Assembly: GCA_013215605.1 (NCBI GenBank)
Contig: JABSQW010000042.1
Location: 1-35,698, forward strand
Reading direction: 5' to 3'
Source: Myxococcales bacterium
GTDB taxonomy: Bacteria; Myxococcota_A; UBA9160; SMWR01
DNA: 35,698 nt
Part shown: in pieces, positions 1 to 8,494 of the stretch
How the letters are laid out: each line of letters starts with the position of its first letter
Position numbering within the stretch: position 1 is the first letter of the stretch
Translations under genes and position numbers: made by a program
Notes under the pieces: generated by a model
What the model was told of the DNA's origin: nothing
Seen by the model: the letters and a program-made list of their open reading frames with translations, nothing else
Database searches by the model: none

Positions 1-1084
1 CGACGCGCAGTGCGCCGCCGGTGTCCACCCACGCCATGCTCCCGCCTCCGGCGCCGACCTCGGCGATGTCGACGACGGGAATCTTGACGGGAAAGCCTTG
101 TCCGCCTTTGCGTCCCGATAGACTCGCCACGCCGCCGACGTGGAAGGAGTGAGTGACGTCGGGACGCCCACCCCGCACGACTCCCGCCTTTGCGGTGGTG
201 CCCCCCATGTCGAAGGATACGACCTCTCGGTCGCCGCGCTGTCGTCCGACGAAGCCAGCGGCGACCACGCCTGCGGCGCCGCCGGACTCGACGGTGTAGA
301 TCGGCACGCGTGCGGCGCGAGCCGCCGTCATCACGCCGCCGCTCGAATCCATCACTTGTACAGCAGCGGGAATGCCGATCTCTCGCACCAACGCTCCGAA
401 ACCGTCGAGGTACTCGGACATCTGGGGACCGACGACCGCGCACATCACGGTCGTCAGGGCCCGCTCGTACTCGCGCACCTCCGGCCACACTTCCGACGAG
501 CTCACGACGTAGGTGGCGGGAAGCGCGGTGCGAAGCGCGGCGGTCAACCGTTCTTCGTGCGCCGGGTTGGCGTGGGCGTGGAGCAAACACACGGCCACGG
601 CCTCGGGCGCGCGGGATGCGACCGCGGCCACGACGGCTTCGACGTTGGCGTCCTCGAGTCGCTGCTCGACGACACCCTCGGGAGACATTCGCTCGTCGAC
701 CTCGAAAGTGAGCGCGGCCTCGACCGGCGAGACCGGTTTCTCGTAGTGGAGGTCGTAGCGGTCGGCCTCGACACGCGCCTCGCGGCCGAGCTCGAGCATG
801 TCGCCGAATCCGCGCGTGGCGAGGAAGGCGGTTCGCGCGCCCTTGCGCTCGAGAATCGCGTTGGTGGCGCGGGTGGTGCCGTGAACCACGCGCGTGATGC
901 GCTCCGGCGGAACCTTCGATGCTGCGAGAACCTGGCGGATGCCGCGCCCGATGCCGTCGAGGGGTGCCGCCGGTGTGGTGGGGACCTTTGCGACGTGGAG
1001 CCGGCCGTCGGCGTCGGCCACGACCACGTCCGTGAACGTGCCGCCGACGTCTACGCCGAGTACGGCGCCGGTCCGCTTCGTCAC
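1..1084 (-). CDS. Hydantoinase/oxoprolinase subunit A (HyuA family), 3'-truncated by window edge
   Basis: Conceptual translation from a GTG at 1084 runs open to the left window edge (361 codons), so the C-terminus is missing. The N-terminus has the sugar-kinase/Hsp70-like phosphate-binding motif DVGGTFTD at residues 12-19. A second nucleotide-binding segment, SFDMGGTTAK, lies near residue 290. Both are typical of HyuA/5-oxoprolinase A subunits, which drive ATP-dependent opening of hydantoin, oxoproline or related rings, or carboxylation in acetone/acetophenone carboxylase relatives. The start GTG overlaps the hyuB stop as GTGA (1084-1081), so the two are translationally coupled and probably form one complex. 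The exact substrate cannot be told from sequence. The family call is secure; the partial state is due only to the window. Confidence 0.93.
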   Translation of the reverse strand, partial: MTKRTGAVLGVDVGGTFTDVVVADADGRLHVAKVPTTPAAPLDGIGRGIRQVLAASKVPPERITRVVHGTTRATNAILERKGARTAFLATRGFGDMLELGREARVEADRYDLHYEKPVSPVEAALTFEVDERMSPEGVVEQRLEDANVEAVVAAVASRAPEAVAVCLLHAHANPAHEERLTAALRTALPATYVVSSSEVWPEVREYERALTTVMCAVVGPQMSEYLDGFGALVREIGIPAAVQVMDSSGGVMTAARAARVPIYTVESGGAAGVVAAGFVGRQRGDREVVSFDMGGTTAKAGVVRGGRPDVTHSFHVGGVASLSGRKGGQGFPVKIPVVDIAEVGAGGGSMAWVDTGGALRV

Positions 1085-2844
1085 GCGCTGGCTGCTCCGG
1101 CGATGGCGCGGCGACGCGCGTCAGTGGCGTCGTCGTCGACGCGACCGCTCGCGTCGAGCACGACGCCGTAGACCGAGTCGGCGGCCGCGCGCGACACCCG
1201 TCTGGCGTCGACGTCCGCGCACACGCATTCCGGGTCTCGTCCGGTGGGCGGTCCGAGACCGCCACCGCCGGACGTCCGCATGACGAATACGTCGCCGGCG
1301 CGTAGCTTCACCTTGGCCTGCTTCGAGTGCAGGGGCTCCCTGCGACCGTCGCCGCGCAACACGTGGTAGGAGCCGCCGACGCCCGCAGCCCCGCCGCCGA
1401 GGCCGCCCGGTGGGACGTCGATCCGGTCGCCGCGCACGGTGAGCTCGGCGTCGGTCAGCACCCGCACGGCGCTCTCGGTGCCGCGCCCGCCGCGCCACGT
1501 GCCGGCGCCGCCCGAGTCTTCGAGGAGCGATGCGCGCAGGAAGCGCAGCGGAAAGCGTCCCTCGAGTGGCTCGATCTGGGGGATCACCGAGCGGCCGCCC
1601 AGGAAGAACGCGCCGGTTGCGTCGGCGCCGTCGGATCCGGACCGCGCACCGAGGCCGCCGAAGTCGTAGTTGAGGCACAGCCACGGGACGCCGGCGTCGT
1701 CTACGCCCGAGAGGGCGTAGACGTGGATGATCGCGCTCTGGGCGACCGCGTGTTGAGGCAGGGCGCTCGAGAGCGCCGCCAAGACGGCCTCAGTGCCCGC
1801 GGTCACCGACACGACACGACCGCCGCACGCGGCGGGCGGAAGGGGGTTCACGAGCGAGCCCTCGGGAAAGCTCGCGCGGATCACGCGGAAGCAGCCCTCG
1901 TTCATGGGAATGGTCGGGTCGGCGAAGCAGCGAACGGCGTAGACGACGCCCGAGAGGATCTGCGACAGCGATGCGTTGATCGCGCCCGGCGACTGCGGTG
2001 ACGTTCCCTCGAAGTCGACGTGGACATCACCGTCGCCCACCTCGACTCTCGCGCGAACGTCATAGTGCGCGTCGGCCACGATGCCGTCTCCGTCGATGCG
2101 GAAGGCTCCCCGGTAGACGCCGCGCGGAATCTGCCGCAGCTCTTCGCGCATCCGCTTCTCCGCGTAGGCGATGCTGTCGTCGGCGATGCGCGCGAGATCG
2201 GACGCTCCGTGGCGGGCGATGAGCTCGCGAACGCGCGTCGAGATGATGTTCACTCCAGCGACGAGTGCGCGGACATCGCCGAGGACCATGTCGGGGGTGC
2301 GGCTGTTCGCTGCGAGCAGACGCTGCACGGACAGGACGGGCTTGCCGGCGGCGTAGAGGCGCGTGGGGGGCAGGACGAGACCCTCGGAGAAGACGTCCGT
2401 GGCCAGCGAGGCGAGTCCAGCCGGGTAAGCTCCGCCGAGGTCCGCGACGTGGATCAGCGTGCCTCCGAACCAGGCGACGGCGGCGTCGACGAAGATCGGC
2501 CGGAAGACGAGGAGATCGTTCGCGTGGATGCCGCCGCGGTAGGGGTCGTTCAGGACGTAGACGTCGCCCGGCTGCATGCTCGCGATCTCGAAGTCCTCGA
2601 GCAGCGCAGGCAGCGATGCACGCAGGCTCGCCCCGTGCATCAGGCTCGTGGCATCGGACTGCGAAACGAGTCGAGCGCGCGCGTCGAGCAGGGCCGCACA
2701 GGCGTCCGCGCCCTCCTGGATGAAGGCCGAGTACGCCGAGCGCACCACCACGATGCTGGCCTCTTCCACGGCCACCGCGAGCGCGCTCTTCACGATTTCG
2801 CGCGTGATGGTGTCATCGATCGAGGGGGAGGTCGCGGCGCTCAC
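1081..2844 (-). CDS. Hydantoinase/oxoprolinase subunit B (HyuB family)
   Basis: 587-aa cytoplasmic protein starting at GTG 2844. The family hallmark NDPYRGGIHANDL lies at residues 99-111, followed by HVADLGGAYP near 132-141 and a glycine-rich C-terminal segment, as in N-methylhydantoinase B, 5-oxoprolinase B and acetone/acetophenone carboxylase subunits. Length is normal for a stand-alone B subunit (about 510-590 aa). It is the first gene of a minus-strand pair, with its stop overlapping the start of hyuA by 4 bp. It is divergent from a PaaK-type CoA ligase across a 93-bp region that holds a perfect inverted repeat, so shared regulation is plausible. The Shine-Dalgarno sequence is weak. The substrate is unknown: the partner ligase hints at organic acid or aromatic use, but this is inference. 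Confidence 0.93.
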   Translation of the reverse strand: MSAATSPSIDDTITREIVKSALAVAVEEASIVVVRSAYSAFIQEGADACAALLDARARLVSQSDATSLMHGASLRASLPALLEDFEIASMQPGDVYVLNDPYRGGIHANDLLVFRPIFVDAAVAWFGGTLIHVADLGGAYPAGLASLATDVFSEGLVLPPTRLYAAGKPVLSVQRLLAANSRTPDMVLGDVRALVAGVNIISTRVRELIARHGASDLARIADDSIAYAEKRMREELRQIPRGVYRGAFRIDGDGIVADAHYDVRARVEVGDGDVHVDFEGTSPQSPGAINASLSQILSGVVYAVRCFADPTIPMNEGCFRVIRASFPEGSLVNPLPPAACGGRVVSVTAGTEAVLAALSSALPQHAVAQSAIIHVYALSGVDDAGVPWLCLNYDFGGLGARSGSDGADATGAFFLGGRSVIPQIEPLEGRFPLRFLRASLLEDSGGAGTWRGGRGTESAVRVLTDAELTVRGDRIDVPPGGLGGGAAGVGGSYHVLRGDGRREPLHSKQAKVKLRAGDVFVMRTSGGGGLGPPTGRDPECVCADVDARRVSRAAADSVYGVVLDASGRVDDDATDARRRAIAGAASA

Positions 2845-2877
2845 GGTCCGCTGGACTCTATCTTGTGCCTACATCGA

Positions 2878-2898
2878 ACGGCAAGATAAGCTTGCCGT
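2878..2898. promoter_or_regulatory. Perfect 8+8 bp inverted repeat in divergent promoter region (operator candidate)
   Basis: Reads ACGGCAAG, five bases, CTTGCCGT. It lies between the divergent starts at 2844 and 2938. On the minus strand its right arm contains TTGCCG, which could act as a -35 element for hyuB with an AT-rich -10-like stretch about 16-17 bp further on. The geometry (21 bp, short spacer) fits a dimeric repressor of TetR, GntR or MarR type. No regulator gene is adjacent, so the binding protein is unknown. Confidence 0.5.
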
Positions 2899-2937
2899 GC
2901 ATCCAATCCCCTCGATACTGAGCGAGGCAAGGCGACT

Positions 2938-4323
2938 GTGGCCCAGGGCATCCGGCGACCCCACGAAGCGATCGACTACGACGCGATGGTTCGCGCGTAT
3001 CCGCCGCCCCCTGAGTACTTCGAGCAGGGGTACTACGCGGCGCCCGAGGAGATCGAGCGGGTGCAGCTCGTACGACTTCGCGAACGCGCGCATCGCGCCT
3101 ACCTCATCCCGTTCCACCGGCGACGATGGGACGAAGCGGGCTTTCACCCGAGTCATCTGAAGACGCTCGAAGACCTCTGGCGCGCCCCGTACTACACGGT
3201 GGACGACATCCGCGAGAGCATCGAGGGGTCGCCCCCCTATGGGGACTACCAGGCGTTCTCGGTGGACGGAGTACTCACGGAGCCGGCGCGCATCTACATG
3301 TCGGGCGCGACCACGGGCGCCGCGCGACCCACGCTCTACACCCAGTGGGACCGCGAAGTCGGCGCCATCCTGACCGCGCGGGCGCTGTACATGTTCGGCA
3401 TCCGTCCCGGCGACGTCGTCCTCAACGCGTGGGCCTACTCGACCCACAACGGCGCCTTCAGCTTCGATGAGGCGCTCCACCGCTGGCTCAACTGTGTCGT
3501 GCTCACAACGAGCACGGGGAACGTCACGAGCAGCCGGCGCCAGGTGCAGCTCGCGCGCGACTATCGGGCCACCGCGATTCTCACCACGGGCGATTACATG
3601 CTCCGTCTGGCGGACGTCGCGAAGGAGATGGGGCTCGACCCGCTCGAGGATTTCAACATCCGCGCGCTTCCGAACATCGGAGATCGCGACAAGCTCGAGG
3701 CCATCTGGGGTGTACCCAGCTATCAATCGTATGGATTTCACGAGGTGCAGTGGGTGGCGGTCGAGTGCCCGGAGCGCGAGGGCCTCCACGTGTTCGAGGA
3801 CGCCTTCGCGATCCAGGTGGTCGATCCGAAGACGGGTGAGCGCCTGCCCGACGGAGAGCTCGGCAGCCTCGTCGTGACCGAGCTCTACAAGACCGGCAGC
3901 GCGCAATTCCGCTACAACATCATGGACCTCTCGGTCCTGTACCCGCGCGGCCAGTGCAAATGCGGGAGCTGGCTGCGGCGCATCGGCCAGTTCGCCGGCC
4001 GCGGCGACAACATGGTGAAGCTCCGCGGCGTCAACATCTGGCCCGAAGCCGTCGGCGAGATCGTCTGCGACGACCCGCAGATGGATCCCGACTATTTCGT
4101 GCGCGCCGTTCGCCAAGGTGACCGCGACGAGATGGTCGCCCACGTCGTCACGCGCGCCGACCGCGCGGCCTGGGGAGCGTTGAAAGATGCCGCCGAGCAG
4201 CGGCTGCGTGACCGGCTCGGCGTGAAGCTCAGCGTGGAGCTCGCCGCGCCCGGAGAGCTCGACGCGATGACCGAGACGAACACTTCGCCGAAGCCGAAGC
4301 GCTTCCGCGACGAGCGGGAATAG
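2938..4323 (+). CDS. Phenylacetate-CoA ligase-like AMP-forming CoA ligase (PaaK family)
   Basis: 461-aa adenylate-forming enzyme expected to activate a carboxylic acid to its CoA thioester using ATP, in the cytoplasm. Start GTG 2938 is preceded by an AGGCAAGG-type ribosome site; a later ATG at 2985 is possible but would trim the N-terminus. The phosphate-binding loop is MSGATTGAARP at residues 121-131. The middle motif YGFHEVQW lies near 263 and the hinge region YNIMDLSVLYPRGQCKCGSW near 325. It then has GRGDNMVKLRGVNIWPEAV and a C-terminal lysine-rich tail (SPKPKRFRDE), matching PaaK rather than the longer acyl-CoA synthetases. Two cysteines in QCKCGSW are typical of the subfamily. It is followed 67 bp downstream by an amidohydrolase-like gene on the same strand. 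Substrate not assignable. Confidence 0.9.
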   Translation: MAQGIRRPHEAIDYDAMVRAYPPPPEYFEQGYYAAPEEIERVQLVRLRERAHRAYLIPFHRRRWDEAGFHPSHLKTLEDLWRAPYYTVDDIRESIEGSPPYGDYQAFSVDGVLTEPARIYMSGATTGAARPTLYTQWDREVGAILTARALYMFGIRPGDVVLNAWAYSTHNGAFSFDEALHRWLNCVVLTTSTGNVTSSRRQVQLARDYRATAILTTGDYMLRLADVAKEMGLDPLEDFNIRALPNIGDRDKLEAIWGVPSYQSYGFHEVQWVAVECPEREGLHVFEDAFAIQVVDPKTGERLPDGELGSLVVTELYKTGSAQFRYNIMDLSVLYPRGQCKCGSWLRRIGQFAGRGDNMVKLRGVNIWPEAVGEIVCDDPQMDPDYFVRAVRQGDRDEMVAHVVTRADRAAWGALKDAAEQRLRDRLGVKLSVELAAPGELDAMTETNTSPKPKRFRDERE

Positions 4324-4390
4324 AGAGAGGTCACGCGGACTCCGGTCCGCACCGCGAGAAGAAGCGAAACGAAGCTTCGGAGGGTCAGCC

Positions 4391-5248
4391 GTGGGCGCGA
4401 TCGATTACTGGTGCAATGCCTTCACGCCCGATCGCCGCGCGCTCTGGGACGCGTCGATCGCCGGGCAGGGCGTACCGCTCAAGATCCACCGCGAGGGGGA
4501 CGGTTTCGCCGAACCGGCGGAGCTCGTAGCGCGCATGGACGAGCTGGGTTTCGACACGCTCGTCCTGCCCACGTGCGATCTCGCGGACCACGCCGGCGAG
4601 CTCGACTTCGAGAGCATGGCGACGAGGCCCGAGGAGTTCGCGAAGTGGGCAGACACCGCCCCCGGGCGCTTCGTGGCGGCGTGGAGCTTCGACCCCGCGA
4701 GCGGGATGGCGGGTGTGCGCCGCGCCGCGGAGGTGACGGGTGACGAGCGGTACGTCGGGCTCCACACCCACACCCACAGCTTCGATCGCCGCTTCGATCA
4801 CCGCGACTACTACCCCTTCTACGCCCTCGCGTCGGATCTGGGACTCCCCGTCGTCATGCAGGCCGGGAGTTCGGGCGGTCTGATGGCGAGCGAGTGCGGG
4901 CGTCCGATCGGTATCGACCGCCCAGCCATGTATTTCCCGGATGTGAAGTTCGTGTTGTCTCACACGGGGTGGCCGTGGGTCGACGAAGCACTCGCGATGG
5001 CGATCAAGCACGCGAACGTGTTCCTCGGGACCGCCACGTATCCTCCGCGTCACTGGTCCGCCGAACTCCTGCGCTTCGCGGCCGGACCGGGCCGTGGCAA
5101 GACCCTCCTCGGGACGGGCTTCCCAGTCGTCGGCCACCGCCACCTGCTCCGACAGCTCGACGAGGTCGAGCTCTCGAGCGAGGCGCGCGAGCAGCTGCAA
5201 GGTGGCGCCGCGCGCTCGGTGTTCGCCCGCATCGCCGGTCCGCGCTGA
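4391..5248 (+). CDS. Amidohydrolase_2-family protein with degenerate metal site
   Basis: 285 aa, GTG start at 4391. The overall pattern is that of the amidohydrolase_2 (ACMSD/decarboxylase-like) TIM barrel: IDYWCNAFTPD at the N-terminus, VGLHTHTHSF near residue 120, VVMQAG near 155, SHTGWPWVDEAL near 197, GTGFPVVGH near 240, and a C-terminal helix with GGAARSVFARI. The usual metal ligands are largely absent. The N-terminal HxH is replaced by YWC, the beta-5 histidine region reads MQAG, and the conserved aspartate of the GSDFP segment is Gly in GTGFP. It may be a non-hydrolytic or metal-free member. It probably shares a transcript with the CoA ligase upstream. The fold call is good; catalytic function is uncertain. 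Confidence 0.8.
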   Translation: MGAIDYWCNAFTPDRRALWDASIAGQGVPLKIHREGDGFAEPAELVARMDELGFDTLVLPTCDLADHAGELDFESMATRPEEFAKWADTAPGRFVAAWSFDPASGMAGVRRAAEVTGDERYVGLHTHTHSFDRRFDHRDYYPFYALASDLGLPVVMQAGSSGGLMASECGRPIGIDRPAMYFPDVKFVLSHTGWPWVDEALAMAIKHANVFLGTATYPPRHWSAELLRFAAGPGRGKTLLGTGFPVVGHRHLLRQLDEVELSSEAREQLQGGAARSVFARIAGPR

Positions 5249-5341
5249 CGGCGGAGGGGCGCTTGCCAGAGCTCCGGCCGGAAGGCAGGCCTGGCGCCGC
5301 CGGGTGGCGTGATAGGATCGGAGGTCGGCGCAGGAGGTTCC

Positions 5342-7579
5342 GTGGTCAGGCTCGTAGATGCGAGCGGGTCCGACGAGGGTCCGCCGCCCGACGACGATTC
5401 GCTCGACGGTCGCATCCCTTTTGGGGAGCGCGGGCGTCCGTATCGCGTGCTCGTGCTCGGCGACTGGGTGGTGGAGGATCGCTGGCTCACGTCCGCGGCT
5501 GACGCCGACGCCGACGTGGCAACGCTCCACGCGCTGGCGGGACGCGGCGATGTGACGCAGCACCTGGCCGGCGCCGGTGCCGCAGCGCTGCTGCTCCACG
5601 GCGTCGAGAGCGAGGTGGCAGAGGACGAGGTGGCTCCTCTTTGCGAGATTCTCGGCCTCGGTGTCTGGAGTCGCTTCGACACTCGGATCCTGAAGGCGAA
5701 CTTCGATCCGCTCTACGGACTGGCCAAGACGCCGCACCGCCTGCAGAGGCCCGATCCCGCTGCACCCCATGACGCGGTGACGCGCGTGCGCCTCTACGAC
5801 CTCGCGCGCGCGCTACCCGAAGAGATCGCCACCTCCACACACCGACTCGTACGTCGCTTCGAGCGCCGTGGGGGCGAAGTGGTCGAGCGCGACCGCGTCG
5901 ACTGGGAGACGCCGGCACCGCGCGACGACGCCGACACGCCCACGTGGCTTCAGCCCGGCTTCGACTGGCGGGCGCTCGAAGAGGCGCTCGATTCGGAGCA
6001 GGACATCTTCGAGGTCGACGCCGTGGTGGTCGTGGACGAGGGGCGCGGCGTGGTTGCGGCGCCGCTGCTGCGTTTCGTGAACCAGAAGTGCCCCTTTGCC
6101 GAGTGGTTCGTCGAGACGCCAGACCCCGGGGCGCCGTGGCTCGGCGAACTCGAGGAGGCGGCACTGCGTCTGCTCAGCGTGCGACCCACTGCGGGGAGCG
6201 GCGTGGCGGATGCGTCCATCGACTGGTTCGGCGCGAGCGGAGAGCCCACGCGGGAGGCGGTGGAGGCTCTGGGCACGTGGTTCGAGCGGTACCCTGGAGC
6301 GTCGCCGCTGTGTGTCGCCGTGCTTCCCGCAACCGGCGGTGCGCTGGCCGGGGAGCGCGCCGTCGCGGGCTCGGGTCGCGCGGATGAGTTGGTGGTCGTT
6401 CCACCTCGCGCGGCCGACGCAGGCGCGCCGATCGTAGCCGGGGAGAGTGTCGTGTTCGCGAGCCTCGTGGCGAATCAGTTGCGCCATCCCGGCGCACCGC
6501 TGGCGTCGCTGATTCCTCACGCCGTGTCCGACGTCCTTCGCTTCGACGCCTACGCGCGCGATCAGCTCCGCGGAAGCGCCTCGCCGCTCTCGCGTCCGCA
6601 GCTGTCGCTGGTGGGTGAGGGCGACGGCGACGCGCCCGGCGCGGATTTGTCTTCGCGCGACTTCGCCGACGTCGCGAGGAGTTGGCGAGAGGCCGCGCGG
6701 GGAGAGGGCGTGATCGTGACGGCCTCGGGCGCGCTCGAGCTGCAGGGATGGCGGGCGGCCGCGGAGGTCGGCGGCTACGTCGCCTGGGAGCGCGGAAAGC
6801 GGCGGGCCCTCGCGCGTCTGGTGGGCGCGCTCGGTGCCTGGGCGCGGCACGCTGAGGCGGCGTCCGCGGCCGGCCTGCTCCTGGGACCGCCCGGTTCGGG
6901 CCGCAGAACACTCGCGACGCGGCTCGCCGAGCGCTTCGGCCTGCAGTTCCTCTCGTTCGATACCTCTCAGCTCTCGAGTCGCAGGGACGTCGTCGACGTG
7001 CTCGACGCCATCACCACGGCGTCTCTCCAACGCGGAGCCGCGCCACTCCTCGTCCATGTCGACGAGGTGGACGCGCGAGTCGGAGGCGAGACGGTCTTCG
7101 AGCTCTTCGGGAGCGCTCTCGAGCGGGGTGCCTACGCGCGCGACGGTCGCGCCTTTCCGCTCGCGCGAAGCGCGTGGCTGTTCAGCGCGAGCGGTGCGCT
7201 CCTGGCGTCGGCAGATGCGCCCCATTGGCGGAACTTCGTCGCCGGTCTCTCGTTGGGAACGGTGGATCTCGCTGGGGGCGCCGATCCCGCGGAGCGGGCG
7301 CTCGAGAACGTCTACCTCGGAGCACGCCTGATCCGAGACGTTCACCCGGAGGTTCGGATCGCCGAGCGCGGGGTGCTCGAGCTGTTCCGGCACGTGCCTC
7401 TCGACGTCTCGGCGCGTGAGCTCCGCGCCTTCATCGGTCGTCTCACGGGAGTTCGCGACGAGCGCGTGAGCCTCGCCAACGTTCCCGCCGGCGAGCGGCT
7501 CGGCAAGCAATCGGTCGACGATCTCCTGGCCTCGCTGCTCGCGACGCCGGAAGACGAGTGGGTCGAGATCGTCTGGTAG
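5342..7579 (+). CDS. Large AAA+ ATPase with uncharacterised N-terminal region
   Basis: 745 aa from GTG 5342, chosen because AGGAGG (5332-5337) sits 4 bases upstream; an in-frame GTG at 5309 has no ribosome site. The C-terminal third is an AAA+ module: Walker A GPPGSGRRT at residues 515-523, Walker B VHVDE at 571-575, then a sensor-1-like stretch (SAWLFSASG) and a helical lid. The first ~480 residues match no family I can name. They contain RVLVLGDWVVEDRW and a later DAVVVVDEGRGVV segment that faintly recall PfkB/RfaE-type sugar kinase folds. No membrane segments or signal peptide are seen. The gene leads a compact operon with DUF4234 and DUF2752 membrane proteins (43-bp gap). Role unknown; conformational remodelling of a partner would be the generic AAA+ expectation. 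Confidence 0.85.
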   Translation: MVRLVDASGSDEGPPPDDDSLDGRIPFGERGRPYRVLVLGDWVVEDRWLTSAADADADVATLHALAGRGDVTQHLAGAGAAALLLHGVESEVAEDEVAPLCEILGLGVWSRFDTRILKANFDPLYGLAKTPHRLQRPDPAAPHDAVTRVRLYDLARALPEEIATSTHRLVRRFERRGGEVVERDRVDWETPAPRDDADTPTWLQPGFDWRALEEALDSEQDIFEVDAVVVVDEGRGVVAAPLLRFVNQKCPFAEWFVETPDPGAPWLGELEEAALRLLSVRPTAGSGVADASIDWFGASGEPTREAVEALGTWFERYPGASPLCVAVLPATGGALAGERAVAGSGRADELVVVPPRAADAGAPIVAGESVVFASLVANQLRHPGAPLASLIPHAVSDVLRFDAYARDQLRGSASPLSRPQLSLVGEGDGDAPGADLSSRDFADVARSWREAARGEGVIVTASGALELQGWRAAAEVGGYVAWERGKRRALARLVGALGAWARHAEAASAAGLLLGPPGSGRRTLATRLAERFGLQFLSFDTSQLSSRRDVVDVLDAITTASLQRGAAPLLVHVDEVDARVGGETVFELFGSALERGAYARDGRAFPLARSAWLFSASGALLASADAPHWRNFVAGLSLGTVDLAGGADPAERALENVYLGARLIRDVHPEVRIAERGVLELFRHVPLDVSARELRAFIGRLTGVRDERVSLANVPAGERLGKQSVDDLLASLLATPEDEWVEIVW

Positions 7580-7622
7580 CCTCCATCGCGCCCCGGTCCG
7601 GGCGGGAGGCAACGAGATTTCA

Positions 7623-8030
7623 ATGCGCGACCCCGATCGACCCGACGCGTACGCTTCGCCACTTCGCCACTTCGCGAGCATCCCCCTCTACCTCGTGCTC
7701 ACCCTGGCGACGTGCGGGCTCTTCAATCTGTACTGGAACTACCGGCAGATGGAGGCGTGCAACGAGCTGCTGCGCCGCGACGAGTTCAGCTTCGTGAGTT
7801 GGCTGCTCCTGATCCTGATCACCTGCGGGATCTACCACCTCTTCTACCAGTACAAGATGGGCGCTGCGATCAACGAGATTCAGGACCTCGCCGGTCTGCC
7901 CGTCACCGACGGTCTACCGGTTCTGAGTGTCGTCGCGGCCTTTTTCGGCGTGGGCATCGTTGCGGATTGCATCCACCAGTACGAGCTCAACCGGATCGAC
8001 TGGGAGCCGGGATACTGGGACCGACCATGA
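7623..8030 (+). CDS. DUF4234 family membrane protein
   Basis: 135 aa, ATG start. Three hydrophobic segments (about residues 16-38, 57-80 and 99-117) alternate with short polar loops. Repeated TCGLFNLYW and TCGIYHLFYQY motifs are characteristic of DUF4234 proteins, whose function is unknown. It would lie in the inner membrane. It follows the AAA+ gene by 43 bp and its stop overlaps the next start as ATGA (8027-8030), so the three genes almost certainly form one operon. Confidence 0.88.
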   Translation: MRDPDRPDAYASPLRHFASIPLYLVLTLATCGLFNLYWNYRQMEACNELLRRDEFSFVSWLLLILITCGIYHLFYQYKMGAAINEIQDLAGLPVTDGLPVLSVVAAFFGVGIVADCIHQYELNRIDWEPGYWDRP

Positions 8031-8422
8031 GCGGTGGCTGGTCGTCGGAGCGCCTGCTGCGCGCAGCGCTGGGAGCGATCCTGGCGGGCATTGGTCTCGC
8101 CGGTGCGCTGCGCGTCGCATTGGGGATCGAGGCGTCGTCCATCGCCGGGTTCCTGCCGGGTTGCATCTTCCGCGCGATCGCGGGCGTGCCGTGTCCCGGC
8201 TGCGGAATGACTCGAGCGCTGCTCCTGCTCGGACAGGGTCGAATCGAGGAGGCCTGGGTCGCGCACCCGCTCGCCGTTCCGCTCGCGCTCGGCATGCTGT
8301 GGTTCGCCGCTGCGCTACGCGTCCCAGCCGCTCTCCGCCAGCGTCCGTTCGGCGTCGCTGCGCTCACCACAGTGGTGGGAGTCTGGATCGTCCGCGCCGC
8401 GACCGGTGCGCTCCCCCTGTGA
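8027..8422 (+). CDS. DUF2752 family membrane protein
   Basis: 131 aa, starting at the ATG that overlaps the DUF4234 stop by 4 bp. It has the DUF2752 signature VPCPGCGMTRAL (Cys56, Cys59), an additional Cys46, and about three hydrophobic helices (residues 12-32, 75-97 and 110-128). Members are small integral membrane proteins of unknown role. It is the last gene of the AAA+/DUF4234/DUF2752 operon and is convergent with the selenoprotein candidate downstream. Confidence 0.88.
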   Translation: MSGGWSSERLLRAALGAILAGIGLAGALRVALGIEASSIAGFLPGCIFRAIAGVPCPGCGMTRALLLLGQGRIEEAWVAHPLAVPLALGMLWFAAALRVPAALRQRPFGVAALTTVVGVWIVRAATGALPL

Positions 8423-8443
8423 GCTGGAATCAGAACTCGGAAG

Positions 8444-8472
8444 CCACGGGATTCTCCGGAGTTTCCCGGTGG
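8444..8472. terminator. Imperfect hairpin between convergent genes (possible bidirectional terminator)
   Basis: CCACGGGA and TCCCGGTGG pair with one bulged base around a nested CTCCGGAG palindrome. It sits in the 72-bp space between the stops at 8422 and 8495. There is no long T-tract on either side, so the terminator call is tentative. Confidence 0.35.
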
Positions 8473-8494
8473 GGCGAACGGCTCGGGGTCCCGT

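Noticed and set aside
2869-4143. Long minus-strand open frame opposite the CoA ligase
   Set aside because: Arg/His/Val-rich translation without any family motif; it is the mirror of a well-supported gene in GC-rich DNA.
5813-7681. 622-codon minus-strand open frame opposite the AAA+ gene
   Set aside because: The plus strand has Walker A and B motifs and a perfect ribosome site; the antisense product is low-complexity and motif-free.
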